Shown: positions 24,301-31,688 of the stretch, piece after piece
Layout of the letters: each line of letters opens with the position of its first letter
Position numbering within the stretch: position 1 is the stretch's first letter
NCBI RefSeq assembly: GCF_001570605.1
Contig: NZ_BBXG01000003.1
Coordinates: forward strand, 124,001 to 188,000
Direction: 5' to 3'
DNA length: 64,000 bases
DNA from: Herbidospora cretacea
Lineage (GTDB): Bacteria; Actinomycetota; Actinomycetes; Streptosporangiales; Streptosporangiaceae
Position numbers and translations under genes: made by a program
Notes under the pieces: model-generated
The model's database searches: none
Seen by the model: only the letters and a program-made list of their open reading frames with translations
What the model was told of the DNA's origin: nothing

Positions 24301-24411
24301 CGCGACCGGGTCGAGCGGCCCGGTCAGCAGCCGCACCCGGTGCAGGTTGAAGGCGGCGTCCTCGGGGTCGAACTGCTGGAGGAACCAGGCGCGTAACTGG
24401 GCCGGCGTCAT
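21376..24411 (-). CDS. Nonribosomal peptide synthetase module C-A-T
   Basis: The 1011-residue single module has a condensation domain (about 1-430) with an intact HHIIADGWS active site. Its adenylation domain (about 435-905) contains LYTSGSTGRPKGV, NVYGPTETT, YRTGDRARW and the catalytic lysine in SGKVDRKAL. A carrier domain (about 925-1005) carries FFAVGGHSLIAV, whose serine receives phosphopantetheine. I read the specificity code as D-I-L-Q-V-G-V-I-W-K, close to the known glycine code DILQLGLIWK, so glycine is predicted by analogy. There is no thioesterase. The ATG overlaps the glycosyltransferase stop (ATGA). Upstream extension of the frame has no support. Confidence 0.93.
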   Translation of the reverse strand: MTPAQLRAWFLQQFDPEDAAFNLHRVRLLTGPLDPVALEGALTSVARRHETLRTRFPAVDGRPVLVVEPAAPVEVEWLRASSDEEAERLVAERTNRPFDLVSELPFRVSVVGLAPERHVLVLVVHHIIADGWSLDVLMDDLAVFYGGGEPAPLEITAREHAEQTPEVDPKELAYWQERLANPPTLELPADRPRPAERIGHGDEMAFRIPAPLVSRLSEVARTSRCTLFALLLAAYQVLLSRHSGQDDVTVGVPDGGRDTEEAHALVAGLSGMLVLRGDLSGDPPFQKFLRGTMGSLLGALSRRRVPFERLVEELDIGRDLSVTPFYQTTLTLHPGELERVQHFSGLTATPFPHGWKWVRCDVAVDVFWAGDDSGDLVTVVRYDTDLFDEPTVKALFERFLVLLDGIADDPSLPLSRLPLMTADERDRLVATWNATGRPIPVPLPRLFAAQVARTPDAVAFSDGETSLTYRELDEAAARIAGRLGDRRGSVVAVCVDRSVRVLPALLGVMRSGAAYLPIDPDNPPARIQYMLEDSGAVLVLADEGPAGRLPAGVEVVLVSEALRAEPVGGFPPGPDDHAYTLYTSGSTGRPKGVVIRHSALANFLAGMADLLGSDPGQVWLVLSSVSFDISALELYLPLIGGGRAVIAGRDVAVDGAAQIKLIGDAGITHIQSTPSGWRVLIEAGFTDPGITGLVGGEALPEELSRELRPRLGRLVNVYGPTETTIWSTTWEVPPGGGEPRIGRPIANTTCYVADRAGGVAPTFVAGELLIGGAGVADGYHGRPELTAERFVEFEGERVYRTGDRARWGFDGNLEFLGRMDNQVKVRGFRVEPGEVEAAILTCPGVDQAAVTARGDILVGYIVGDADLGDLRDHLEKILPAYMMPALWTRLAAMPMTISGKVDRKALPDPVAESAAEFVEPRTDAERLVADIWQEVLGLDRVGALDDFFAVGGHSLIAVRVAARIRAIIDLDVPIRYLFLRRTVEELARTIEDLLTEELDGMSEEEAARLVD

Positions 24412-25646
24412 GCCGTCTCTCCTGAACGCAGTCGGCGGGCGAGCGCCAGGCGCTCCGCCCGGGTGAGTAGATGTCGGGCCGAGTAGGGCGTGGTGCTCCC
24501 GGCCAGCCCCTCGATGGCCTCGGCCGCCGCCCCGAGCCCGCCGTCGGCGGGCACCTGGACGCGCGGCCCGGTCAGGGCGTCCTTCAGCAGCGCCGCCGCC
24601 TCCTCGGCGGACCACCGCTGCTCGGGCAGCCACGACCCGAGCCCGGCCGCCGCGACGCGGGCGCCGTTCTCGGCCCGGTCGAAGCCGTGGGCCAGGATGA
24701 CCTGCGGGGTGCCCGAGGTGGCCGCCCGGATCAGGGTGCCGATCCCGCCGTGGTGCAGGATCGCCCCCACTCTCGGGACGACCTGCGGGAACGGCAGGCC
24801 GGGGAACCAGCGCATCCCGTCGGGCAGCGTCTGGGGCACCAGATCGCGGTGCCGCACGGCCAGCAGCGCGGGCCGTCCGACCGCCCGGCAGGCCTCGACC
24901 GCGACCTCGTAGAAGCGGTCGTGCAGCATCCGGCCGGTGCCGCCGGTGACCAGGACGGCGTCCCGGTCGAGCAGCTCCTCCGCCTCGGGCGGCAGGACCT
25001 GCTCACCCGAGGCGTCACCGAGCGGCGCGCCGGTCAGGCGGACCCGCTTGGGGGCGGGCGTCCCGGCCTGGTCGAACCACGACGGCCAGAGCGCCACGTC
25101 GAGGTGGGCGGAGGCGAACCAGGCCGCCCAGTCCTTGACGGGTGGCAGCCCGATCCCGGCCCGGATCCGGTCGAAGTGGTCGGTCATCGTCTGGGCGTAC
25201 ATGTGCGCGATGCCGCGTTCGGACATGTACTGGATCGGCGTCACCGCCACCCACGCCGCCGGGGCGTCGAGCGCCTCGGCCGCGAACAGGGTCGACACGG
25301 CGGTGGTGTGCCGCCCCACCAGGACGGTCTCGCCGGGAACGTATCGTTCCATCGTGTGCCGCGTCTCGAACGCGATCTGCTCGAACAGGCCGTTGGCCTC
25401 GTAGTACGCGCGCCAGCGCGGCAGCCCCGCCCCCAGCAGCGGGGGGGTGTCCGAGAGGTTCGCCTCGTACGCCTCCGCCGTGTCGATGGCGGTGAACGCC
25501 AGCCCCTCGCGCTCGGCCAGGTCGCGGAACGGCGCGTGGGAGAGCAGTTCGACCTCGTGGCCCCGGTCGCGCAGGGCCCGCCCGAGGGCCACGAACGGCA
25601 GCACGTCACCGTGGCTGCCGTGCGTGGACATGATCACTCGTGCCAC
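24408..25646 (-). CDS. GT1-family glycosyltransferase
   Basis: This 412-residue GT-B fold glycosyltransferase belongs to the family that decorates macrolides and glycopeptides. The N-terminus reads VARVIMSTHGSHGDVLPFVA, the usual acceptor-domain start, and the C-terminal half has the nucleotide-sugar motif GAILHHGGIGTLIRAATSGT. I chose GTG 25646 because it includes the first beta strand; it overlaps the carrier-protein stop by 13 bases. Placement between NRPS genes implies that the peptide product, or a carrier-bound intermediate, is glycosylated. No deoxysugar biosynthesis genes are near, so a common NDP-sugar is the simplest donor. Confidence 0.9.
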   Translation of the reverse strand: MARVIMSTHGSHGDVLPFVALGRALRDRGHEVELLSHAPFRDLAEREGLAFTAIDTAEAYEANLSDTPPLLGAGLPRWRAYYEANGLFEQIAFETRHTMERYVPGETVLVGRHTTAVSTLFAAEALDAPAAWVAVTPIQYMSERGIAHMYAQTMTDHFDRIRAGIGLPPVKDWAAWFASAHLDVALWPSWFDQAGTPAPKRVRLTGAPLGDASGEQVLPPEAEELLDRDAVLVTGGTGRMLHDRFYEVAVEACRAVGRPALLAVRHRDLVPQTLPDGMRWFPGLPFPQVVPRVGAILHHGGIGTLIRAATSGTPQVILAHGFDRAENGARVAAAGLGSWLPEQRWSAEEAAALLKDALTGPRVQVPADGGLGAAAEAIEGLAGSTTPYSARHLLTRAERLALARRLRSGETA

Positions 25647-25954
25647 GTGCGGTCTCCGGTGAGCGCCCGGATGTCCCCGGCCGGCAGGGCGTCGACCTCG
25701 GCGAGCAGCGCGTCGACGTCCTCGCCCTCCTCGTCGAGGATCTCCTGGATGGCCCGTGCCGCCCCGGACGCGGTCAGGTCGCCCGCGAACAGCACCTCGA
25801 TCGGCAGCACGACGCCGAACTCGCTCTCCACCCGGGCCAGGAACTGCACCATCGCGAGCGACTGGCCGCCCATGTCGAAGAAGTCGTCGTCCGGGGACGT
25901 GACCGGAATACCGAGAATGTCGCTCCAGAGCCGCATGATCCGCTCTTCGTTCAC
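25634..25954 (-). CDS. Free-standing peptidyl carrier protein
   Basis: The 106-residue protein contains a full carrier domain with the phosphopantetheine site DDFFDMGGQSLAMVQFLARV; the serine follows GGQ. An acidic tail (EEGEDVDALLAEVDAL) follows. The GTG at 25954 has a GGAGG ribosome site and overlaps the preceding stop as GTGA. There is no free-standing adenylation domain in the cluster, so it must be loaded by one of the two modular synthetases or by an enzyme elsewhere. It may hold a starter unit or the residue that the glycosyltransferase modifies. Confidence 0.9.
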   Translation of the reverse strand: MNEERIMRLWSDILGIPVTSPDDDFFDMGGQSLAMVQFLARVESEFGVVLPIEVLFAGDLTASGAARAIQEILDEEGEDVDALLAEVDALPAGDIRALTGDRTWHE

Positions 25955-28900
25955 TTTTCCTCCGTGCTGCGCGTTTTTGCATGAAGTGCTGCGAACCCGA
26001 TGACATCGTCGGGGATGGCGTCCGGAACCTCCAGATCGAAATTCCACAACCGCCGCATCCGCGTGCCGACGACGACCGCGGCCGCCATGACCAGGGCGAA
26101 GAGGACGTACATGAGAGCGATCCCACGCCCTTCCCCGGTCCCGATGATCATGCCAACCGTAGAGGCCAGAGGCCCGTGATCCGCCATCAACGGTTCAAAT
26201 AGCGCAGTCCCGTACGGGGCGATCAGCCCATAACCAATGGGCAGTGTCGAAAAGGCCACAAGCTGGTTCAGAGCGAAGACCCGGCCGTGGAATCGCTGCG
26301 GAACCTTGACCTGAATGATCGTGTTGTAGATCCCGTTCAGCACGGTCAATGAGGCGAACATCCCGAACACGCCGATCGCGATCACGACCAGGCTCTCCCT
26401 GGCCCCGATCACCAGCGCGAAGCACGACAGCGACAGCGTCGCGAGGAGCTGCCCCCGCAGCCGCAGCCGGCGCGGACCGCCCCAGAACGTCATCGCCAGC
26501 CCGCCGAGGAACACCCCGAGCCCGCCGAAGAACGTCACCCGGCCCACGTCGCCCAGCTCGGCGAAGCTGAGCACCAGCGGCGAGACCAGCAGGAACAGCG
26601 GCGACATGAAAAGGTTGACCACCGCGAAGAACAGCAGCATCCGCCGGATCCCCAGATGCCCCCACGTGTAGCGGAACCCCTCGGCCATCTCCTTGAGCAC
26701 GGTCTCGCGCCGCCGCCACGCCATCGTCCGGGGGAACCGGATGACGGCCAGCACCGAGATCGCCACGACGTAGCTGACCACGTCGATCACCAGGATCCCG
26801 CCGAGCCCGACCACGGCCAGCAGACCCGCCGCGACCAGCGGCACCACCAGCTGGGCGACCCCGGTGGCCATCCCGACGACGCCGTTGGCGTGCCCGAGGA
26901 ACCGTTTCGGCACGATCTGCGGGATCGCCGACGCGTAGGCGACCCGCTGGAAGGTGAGCGCGATCGAGAGCGTCACCAGGAGCGGGTAGACATGCCAGAT
27001 CTGTATGGTTCCAGTCCAGACGAGCAGCCCCAGCGCGAGCTGACTGCTGCCCGCCGCGATGTCCGCGCCCATCAGCACCGCCCGCCGGCTGAACCGGTCG
27101 ACGACGGCCCCCGCGAGGGGCGCGGCGAGCAGGCCCGGCAGCAGCCCGAGCACCGAGAACAGCGCGAAGTTGGCCAGTGAGCCGGTCTCCAGATAGATCC
27201 AGAGCGGGATGGCGAACTCGGTGAGCGCCGAACCGGTCATCGACACGAGCTGACCGGCGGCCAGCACCAGGAACCGCTTCATGCTGGGCGCGGGCCCGTC
27301 CGCGCCGGGCAGCCCGGCCGGCTGCCCGGGGGTGACCCGGGAGACCCCCTCGACCCACCACGTGTCCGACCCCTTGGCCCTCTGGAGGCTCGCCGAGTCC
27401 TCGACGTCCAGGTCCGGGTGGACGGTGGTGAGGATGGTGGCCAGCTCCTCGGCCCGGTATTTCACGAAGTAGTGCGCGGCCTCGTCCAGGACCACGCACG
27501 CGGTCACCTGGGACAGGCAGTGCCACTCGCGGTAGCGCTCCTGGTAGAACTCCACGACCGGGTCGCGCTCACCGGCCACCGCGATCACCGGCGCCGACAG
27601 CGGCGGCGCGCCTTCCTCGAAGAGCCGGGCGAAGTAGCGCTCGGCCTCCCGGGTGCCCCGCCGCCGGTTCTGGACGATCAGCTCCAGCTCCGCCTGCTCG
27701 AACTCGGCCACGTCCAGGCCCGCCGCGACCAGGCCGTTGATGCGGGACTGGTCGCTGCCGTGGTCCTCCAGCCACTCGCCGAACCGGGCGAACAGCCCCC
27801 GGGGCCGGGTGAACGGGAACACCCCGCCCAGGTAGATCGCCTCGGCCGGACGGCCCGCCGCCTCCAGCCTGCGGGCGATGGACGCGACCAGAGTGGTGCC
27901 CGCGCCGCAGTGGCCGTACAGGACGATCCGGCCCTCGACGGTGGCGAGGATCTCGGCGGCGGCCTCCTCGGCGACCTCCTCGAAGGGACGCGGCTCCTCG
28001 CCGAGCTCGTGGCCCGGGACGGCGATCGAGTGCAGCGCCCAGCCGGCCGGCATCGCGTCGGCCAGCGGCTTGTAGACGACCGCGCTGCCCCCGCCGTAGG
28101 GCGCGCAGACGAGCGAGGCGGTGACCGGGCGCGCCGGGGTGAGCCGGTGCAGCAGCCCGCCGGACCCCGCATCCGACCGGGCCAGGTCGCGCACGGTCGG
28201 ATGGGTGAACAACTGCATCAGCGTGATCGGGTGCCCGGCCTTCCGCATCCGGGCCACGACCTGCATGGCCAGCAGCGAGTGGCCGCCCAGGTCGAAGAAG
28301 TCGTCGGTCACCCCGACCCGCTCCAGGCCCAGCACCGCCGCCCAGATCGCCGCGATCGTCTCCTCGGCCTCGGTCTCCGGCTCGGCCAGCCCGGTCTGCG
28401 GGGGCTCGTCGGCCGAGGGCAGCGCCGCGCGGTCGACCTTGCCGTGGGACTTGAGCGGCAGCGCATCGAGCCACACCCACCGCGCCGGGACCATGTAGTC
28501 GGGCAGCCGCTCCTTCACCCACGCCCGCACGTCGGCCGCCGGGACGTCGTCGCCCACCAGGTAGGCGACCAGCCGCTGGTCGCGCAGCTCCACCACCGCC
28601 TGCATGACGGAGGGATGCTCGGCGAGCACCGTCTCGACCTCGCTCAGCTCGACCCGGTAGCCCCGGATCTTGACCTGGAGGTCGCGCCGCCCGAGGAACT
28701 GGAGAACCCCGTCGGCGGTCCACCGGCCCAGGTCACCGGTCCGGTAGACGCGGGATCCGGGCGGCCCGAACGGGTCGGGCAGGAACTTCTCCGCCGTCAG
28801 GGCGGGCTTGCCCAGGTAGCCGCGGGCCAGCCGGTCGCCGCCGAGATAGATCTCCCCCGTCACCCCGGCCGGGACGGGCCGCATGTGCTCGTCGAGGACG

Positions 28901-31179
28901 TAGACCCGCGCGCCCGGCAGCGGCCGGCCGATCGGGACGGTCGTCTGACCGGTCTGGCCCGGCGGGACCTCGTAGGTGGTCACGCCCACGGTGGCCTCGG
29001 TGGGGCCGTAGTGGTTCACCACCCGGCAGTGCTGGGCCAGCTCGCCGGCCCAGCCGATCGCCGAGGCCTCGCCGCCCAGGATGAGCAGCTCCTTCGGGAG
29101 CTCCACGTCGAGGGCGGCCAGGTGGGAGGGGGTCATCTTCAGGTAGTCGGGGCGGACCGGCCACGGGTCGGTCGACTTCGGCGGGATCAGGTGCAGGGTG
29201 CCGCCCGTCATCAGCGACAGGTAGAAGACCGTCACGCCGAAGTCGAAGGCGAGCGACTGCGGCAGCGCGAAGACCTTGCCGTCCTCGATCCCGAACCGCT
29301 CCCGCACGCCCGACAGGTAGGTGAGCACCTCCCGGTGCTGCACCGCCACGCCCTTGGGACGGCCGGTCGTGCCGGAGGTGTAGATCACGTAGGCGAGGTC
29401 GCCGGGGGTCACCTCGCTGGTCACGGGCGTGTCCGGGCCGTCGACGAGGGGGGCGGTCCCGGTGGTGCCGCCGGGCAGCGCGCGCTCGGTGACCGAGACG
29501 CGGATCCCCGAGTCGGCGATCAGGTAGGCCAGCCGGTCGTCCGGCTGCTCCGGGTCGAGCGGCACGTAGGCGGCCCCGGCCTTCAGCACCCCGAGGAGCG
29601 CGACCGCCAGGCCGGTCGACTGGTCGAGGCAGACGGCCACGCGGTCGCCGGGGCGCACCCCCAGCGACTGGAGCCGGTGCGCCAGGCGGTTGGCCCGCGC
29701 GTCCAGTTCCCGGTACGTCAGCGCGTCGCCCCCGAGCACCACCGCCGTGGCGTCGGTGACCGGCAGCAGCTCGTGCAGCAGCCGGGCGGGCAGCGGCTCG
29801 GCCGGGGCCGCGACGCCGAGGGCCAGCACCCCGGCCTCGTCCGGGACCCAGTCGACCTCCGACAGCCGGGTCCCGGGCGCGGTGGCCAGGACGGCCGTCA
29901 GCGACTCCGTCAGCCGCGCGACGGTCTCCGGGTGGAACAGGTCGGGGTTGTAGATGACCAGGCCGTCGTCGTCCCACAGGTAGAAGGCCAGGTCGAAGCG
30001 GCTGACCGTCACCTCGGGGTGGAACGCGGAGACCTTCAGCCCGTGGTCACCCGGCGGCTGGTAGCCCTGGTGGGCCAGCAGAACCTGGAACACCGCCGAG
30101 CGGCTGACGTCGCGCTCGACCCGCAGCTCGCCGACCAGCTTGTCGAACGGCAGCTCCTGGTGGGCGTAGGCGTCGAGGCAGGAGTCGCGGACCCGGACGA
30201 GGTACTCGCCGAAGGTCGGGTCGCCCGACAGGTCGGCCCGCATCGCGAGCGTGTTGACGAACATGCCCGCCAGCGGTTCGAGCTCGGGGAGCGGACGCCC
30301 GCTGACCGGGGAGCCGACCGCGAAGTCGCGCTGGCCCGACCACTTGCCGAGGGTGATCTGGAGCGCGGCCAGCATCGCCATGTAGGGCGTCACGCCCTGG
30401 TCGGCGAACCTGTTGAGCAGAGCGGTGTCCACCCGGAACCGGTGGCCGCGCCCGGTGGTGGTCTGCTCGGCCGGGCGGGGGAGGTCGAGCGGCAGCTCCA
30501 GCGGCGGCACCCCGGCCAGCCGCTCCCTCCAGTAGGCGAGGTCGCCGGCGTGGTCGCGGGTGCGTTCCCACAGCGCGTAGTCGCCGTACTGGATCGGCAG
30601 CGGGTCGAGCGCCTCCCCGGCGTGCAGGGTCAGCAGCTCGCGGAGCAGGATCTCGCCCGACCAGCCGTCGGTGACCGCGTGGTGGGCGGCCATCAGGATG
30701 ACGTGGTCGTCGGGGGCGAGCCGGACGAGCAGGACGCGGAGCAGGCCCCCGGCCGTCAGGTCGAAGGGGCGGTCCAGCGTGGCGGCCATCAGCTCGCGGG
30801 CGGCCGCCTCGCCGGCGGCCTCGGTGAACACGAACTCGGTCGCCGGGTCCTCGTCGACCACCACCTCGGGCAGCCCGTCGTCGGAGGCGAGGAAGCGCAT
30901 GCGCAGGCTCTCGTGCCGCCGGGACACCTCGGTCACCGCGGCGGCGAAGGCGTGCTCGTCGAGGGCGCCGGTGAGACGGGCCGTGAAGGGGATCGTGTAC
31001 GCCGTCGTCCCCGCCCGGTAGTGCTCCAGGAACCAGAGGCGCTCCTGCGCGTGGGAGAGGGGCGGGCTGACCTCGGGGGAGCGTGGAGCGATGGTCCCGG
31101 CGACGGCCCGGCGTTGCAGCCGTCGCGACAGAAGTGCCTGTTTGGCCGGGGAAAGACTGGTCAACAGATGACTCCGCAT
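25951..31179 (-). CDS. NRPS C-A-T-TE fused to an MFS exporter
   Basis: This single 1742-residue polypeptide has, in order, condensation (about 30-440, HHAVTDGWS), adenylation (about 460-920, IYTSGTTGRPKGV, NHYGPTEAT, YRTGDLGRW, GKVDRAAL), carrier (near 965, FFDLGGHSLLAMQ), thioesterase (about 1010-1255, LYGHCGAGTT with the nucleophile position occupied by Cys) and an MFS transporter (about 1300-1710). The MFS part resembles EntS-type siderophore exporters. I read the specificity code as D-F-T-K-I-G-H-V-G-K, close to the aspartate code DLTKVGHIGK. NRPS/MFS fusions are known in actinomycetes. ATG 31179 is preferred; GTG 31215 is an alternative. It is the first gene of the operon. Confidence 0.93.
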   Translation of the reverse strand: MRSHLLTSLSPAKQALLSRRLQRRAVAGTIAPRSPEVSPPLSHAQERLWFLEHYRAGTTAYTIPFTARLTGALDEHAFAAAVTEVSRRHESLRMRFLASDDGLPEVVVDEDPATEFVFTEAAGEAAARELMAATLDRPFDLTAGGLLRVLLVRLAPDDHVILMAAHHAVTDGWSGEILLRELLTLHAGEALDPLPIQYGDYALWERTRDHAGDLAYWRERLAGVPPLELPLDLPRPAEQTTTGRGHRFRVDTALLNRFADQGVTPYMAMLAALQITLGKWSGQRDFAVGSPVSGRPLPELEPLAGMFVNTLAMRADLSGDPTFGEYLVRVRDSCLDAYAHQELPFDKLVGELRVERDVSRSAVFQVLLAHQGYQPPGDHGLKVSAFHPEVTVSRFDLAFYLWDDDGLVIYNPDLFHPETVARLTESLTAVLATAPGTRLSEVDWVPDEAGVLALGVAAPAEPLPARLLHELLPVTDATAVVLGGDALTYRELDARANRLAHRLQSLGVRPGDRVAVCLDQSTGLAVALLGVLKAGAAYVPLDPEQPDDRLAYLIADSGIRVSVTERALPGGTTGTAPLVDGPDTPVTSEVTPGDLAYVIYTSGTTGRPKGVAVQHREVLTYLSGVRERFGIEDGKVFALPQSLAFDFGVTVFYLSLMTGGTLHLIPPKSTDPWPVRPDYLKMTPSHLAALDVELPKELLILGGEASAIGWAGELAQHCRVVNHYGPTEATVGVTTYEVPPGQTGQTTVPIGRPLPGARVYVLDEHMRPVPAGVTGEIYLGGDRLARGYLGKPALTAEKFLPDPFGPPGSRVYRTGDLGRWTADGVLQFLGRRDLQVKIRGYRVELSEVETVLAEHPSVMQAVVELRDQRLVAYLVGDDVPAADVRAWVKERLPDYMVPARWVWLDALPLKSHGKVDRAALPSADEPPQTGLAEPETEAEETIAAIWAAVLGLERVGVTDDFFDLGGHSLLAMQVVARMRKAGHPITLMQLFTHPTVRDLARSDAGSGGLLHRLTPARPVTASLVCAPYGGGSAVVYKPLADAMPAGWALHSIAVPGHELGEEPRPFEEVAEEAAAEILATVEGRIVLYGHCGAGTTLVASIARRLEAAGRPAEAIYLGGVFPFTRPRGLFARFGEWLEDHGSDQSRINGLVAAGLDVAEFEQAELELIVQNRRRGTREAERYFARLFEEGAPPLSAPVIAVAGERDPVVEFYQERYREWHCLSQVTACVVLDEAAHYFVKYRAEELATILTTVHPDLDVEDSASLQRAKGSDTWWVEGVSRVTPGQPAGLPGADGPAPSMKRFLVLAAGQLVSMTGSALTEFAIPLWIYLETGSLANFALFSVLGLLPGLLAAPLAGAVVDRFSRRAVLMGADIAAGSSQLALGLLVWTGTIQIWHVYPLLVTLSIALTFQRVAYASAIPQIVPKRFLGHANGVVGMATGVAQLVVPLVAAGLLAVVGLGGILVIDVVSYVVAISVLAVIRFPRTMAWRRRETVLKEMAEGFRYTWGHLGIRRMLLFFAVVNLFMSPLFLLVSPLVLSFAELGDVGRVTFFGGLGVFLGGLAMTFWGGPRRLRLRGQLLATLSLSCFALVIGARESLVVIAIGVFGMFASLTVLNGIYNTIIQVKVPQRFHGRVFALNQLVAFSTLPIGYGLIAPYGTALFEPLMADHGPLASTVGMIIGTGEGRGIALMYVLFALVMAAAVVVGTRMRRLWNFDLEVPDAIPDDVIGFAALHAKTRSTEEK

Positions 31180-31290
31180 TCGTAGGGGCCCTGCTTCGGG
31201 GCAGATCCGCGACACGCATCACGACCGGCCTCCGGCCGTCCGCGTCCCGCGCTTTGCGGACAGCACGAATCCGCGCCCCCCGCGATGATT

Positions 31291-31304
31291 TGGGAGCGCT
31301 CCCA
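31291..31304. promoter_or_regulatory. 14-bp CebR-type palindrome
   Basis: TGGGAGCGCTCCCA is identical to the known CebR/CelR box that controls cellulose and cello-oligosaccharide use in Streptomyces and Thermobifida. It lies 112 bases upstream of the NRPS ATG and 385 bases upstream of the glycosidase gene, so the gene it controls is unclear. Confidence 0.75.
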
Positions 31305-31513
31305 CTACGCCCTTCAGCGAGGCTATGGACGCGTTTTCCGAGGGGTCAAGGAAACGGGCGAAATTTCATTACGTTTCATGACGCCGAGGTAACGGCCTGC
31401 AGTTTCGCGCCTGATTTCCGCCGCCCTCTTGACAGCCTCCCCACGGCCCGATCTTCGTCAGATTTGGTCTTACTGCAGGTCAAAGCGGTGGTTTCGGACT
31501 GGCGATTGGAGGA

Positions 31514-31529
31514 TGGAGAGCGCTCTCCA
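31514..31529. promoter_or_regulatory. 16-bp palindrome, distal LacI-type site
   Basis: A perfect TGGAGAGCGCTCTCCA lies 122 bases upstream (centre to centre) of a second identical copy, in front of the large secreted glycosidase. The spacing would allow looping between two dimers. Confidence 0.8.
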
Positions 31530-31635
31530 CCTGCGTTGACGTCCTTTCGCGACCCTTCCGGGTGTTTCCGCGAGGTTTCCCGGCGAGGGATTGGGCCCTT
31601 GACACCTGTCAGCCGCCCGCGCGAGTCTCTTGATT

Positions 31636-31651
31636 TGGAGAGCGCTCTCCA
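31636..31651. promoter_or_regulatory. 16-bp palindrome, proximal LacI-type site
   Basis: A perfect TGGAGAGCGCTCTCCA lies 37 bases before the GTG start of the large glycosidase, where bound repressor would block transcription. Confidence 0.8.
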
Positions 31652-31688
31652 ACTCGCATAGCCCCCTGACACCCCCCAAGGAGCGGCC

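Larger units (their letters stand above)
31216..31688. promoter_or_regulatory. Divergent control region between NRPS operon and large glycosidase
   Basis: This 473-base gap holds no convincing gene. It contains one 14-bp CebR-type palindrome (31291-31304) and two 16-bp palindromes (31514-31529 and 31636-31651). The stretch around 31330-31500 is AT-richer than its surroundings. It should contain both divergent promoters; I could not fix -35/-10 elements with confidence. Confidence 0.6.

Noticed and set aside
21034-24396. 1120-residue open frame on the plus strand opposite the C-A-T module
   Set aside because: It runs across two real genes on the other strand and has no recognisable domain or ribosome site.
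26050-27282. Separate gene for the MFS exporter starting at MKRFLVLAAG
   Set aside because: The frame runs without interruption from the thioesterase through a linker, and NRPS/MFS fusions are known; an internal start cannot be excluded but has no clear ribosome site.
27418-31185. 1255-residue open frame on the plus strand opposite the NRPS-MFS gene
   Set aside because: It mirrors the NRPS codon frame; composition is Gly/Arg/Val/His-rich shadow sequence without any domain, a normal effect of high GC.
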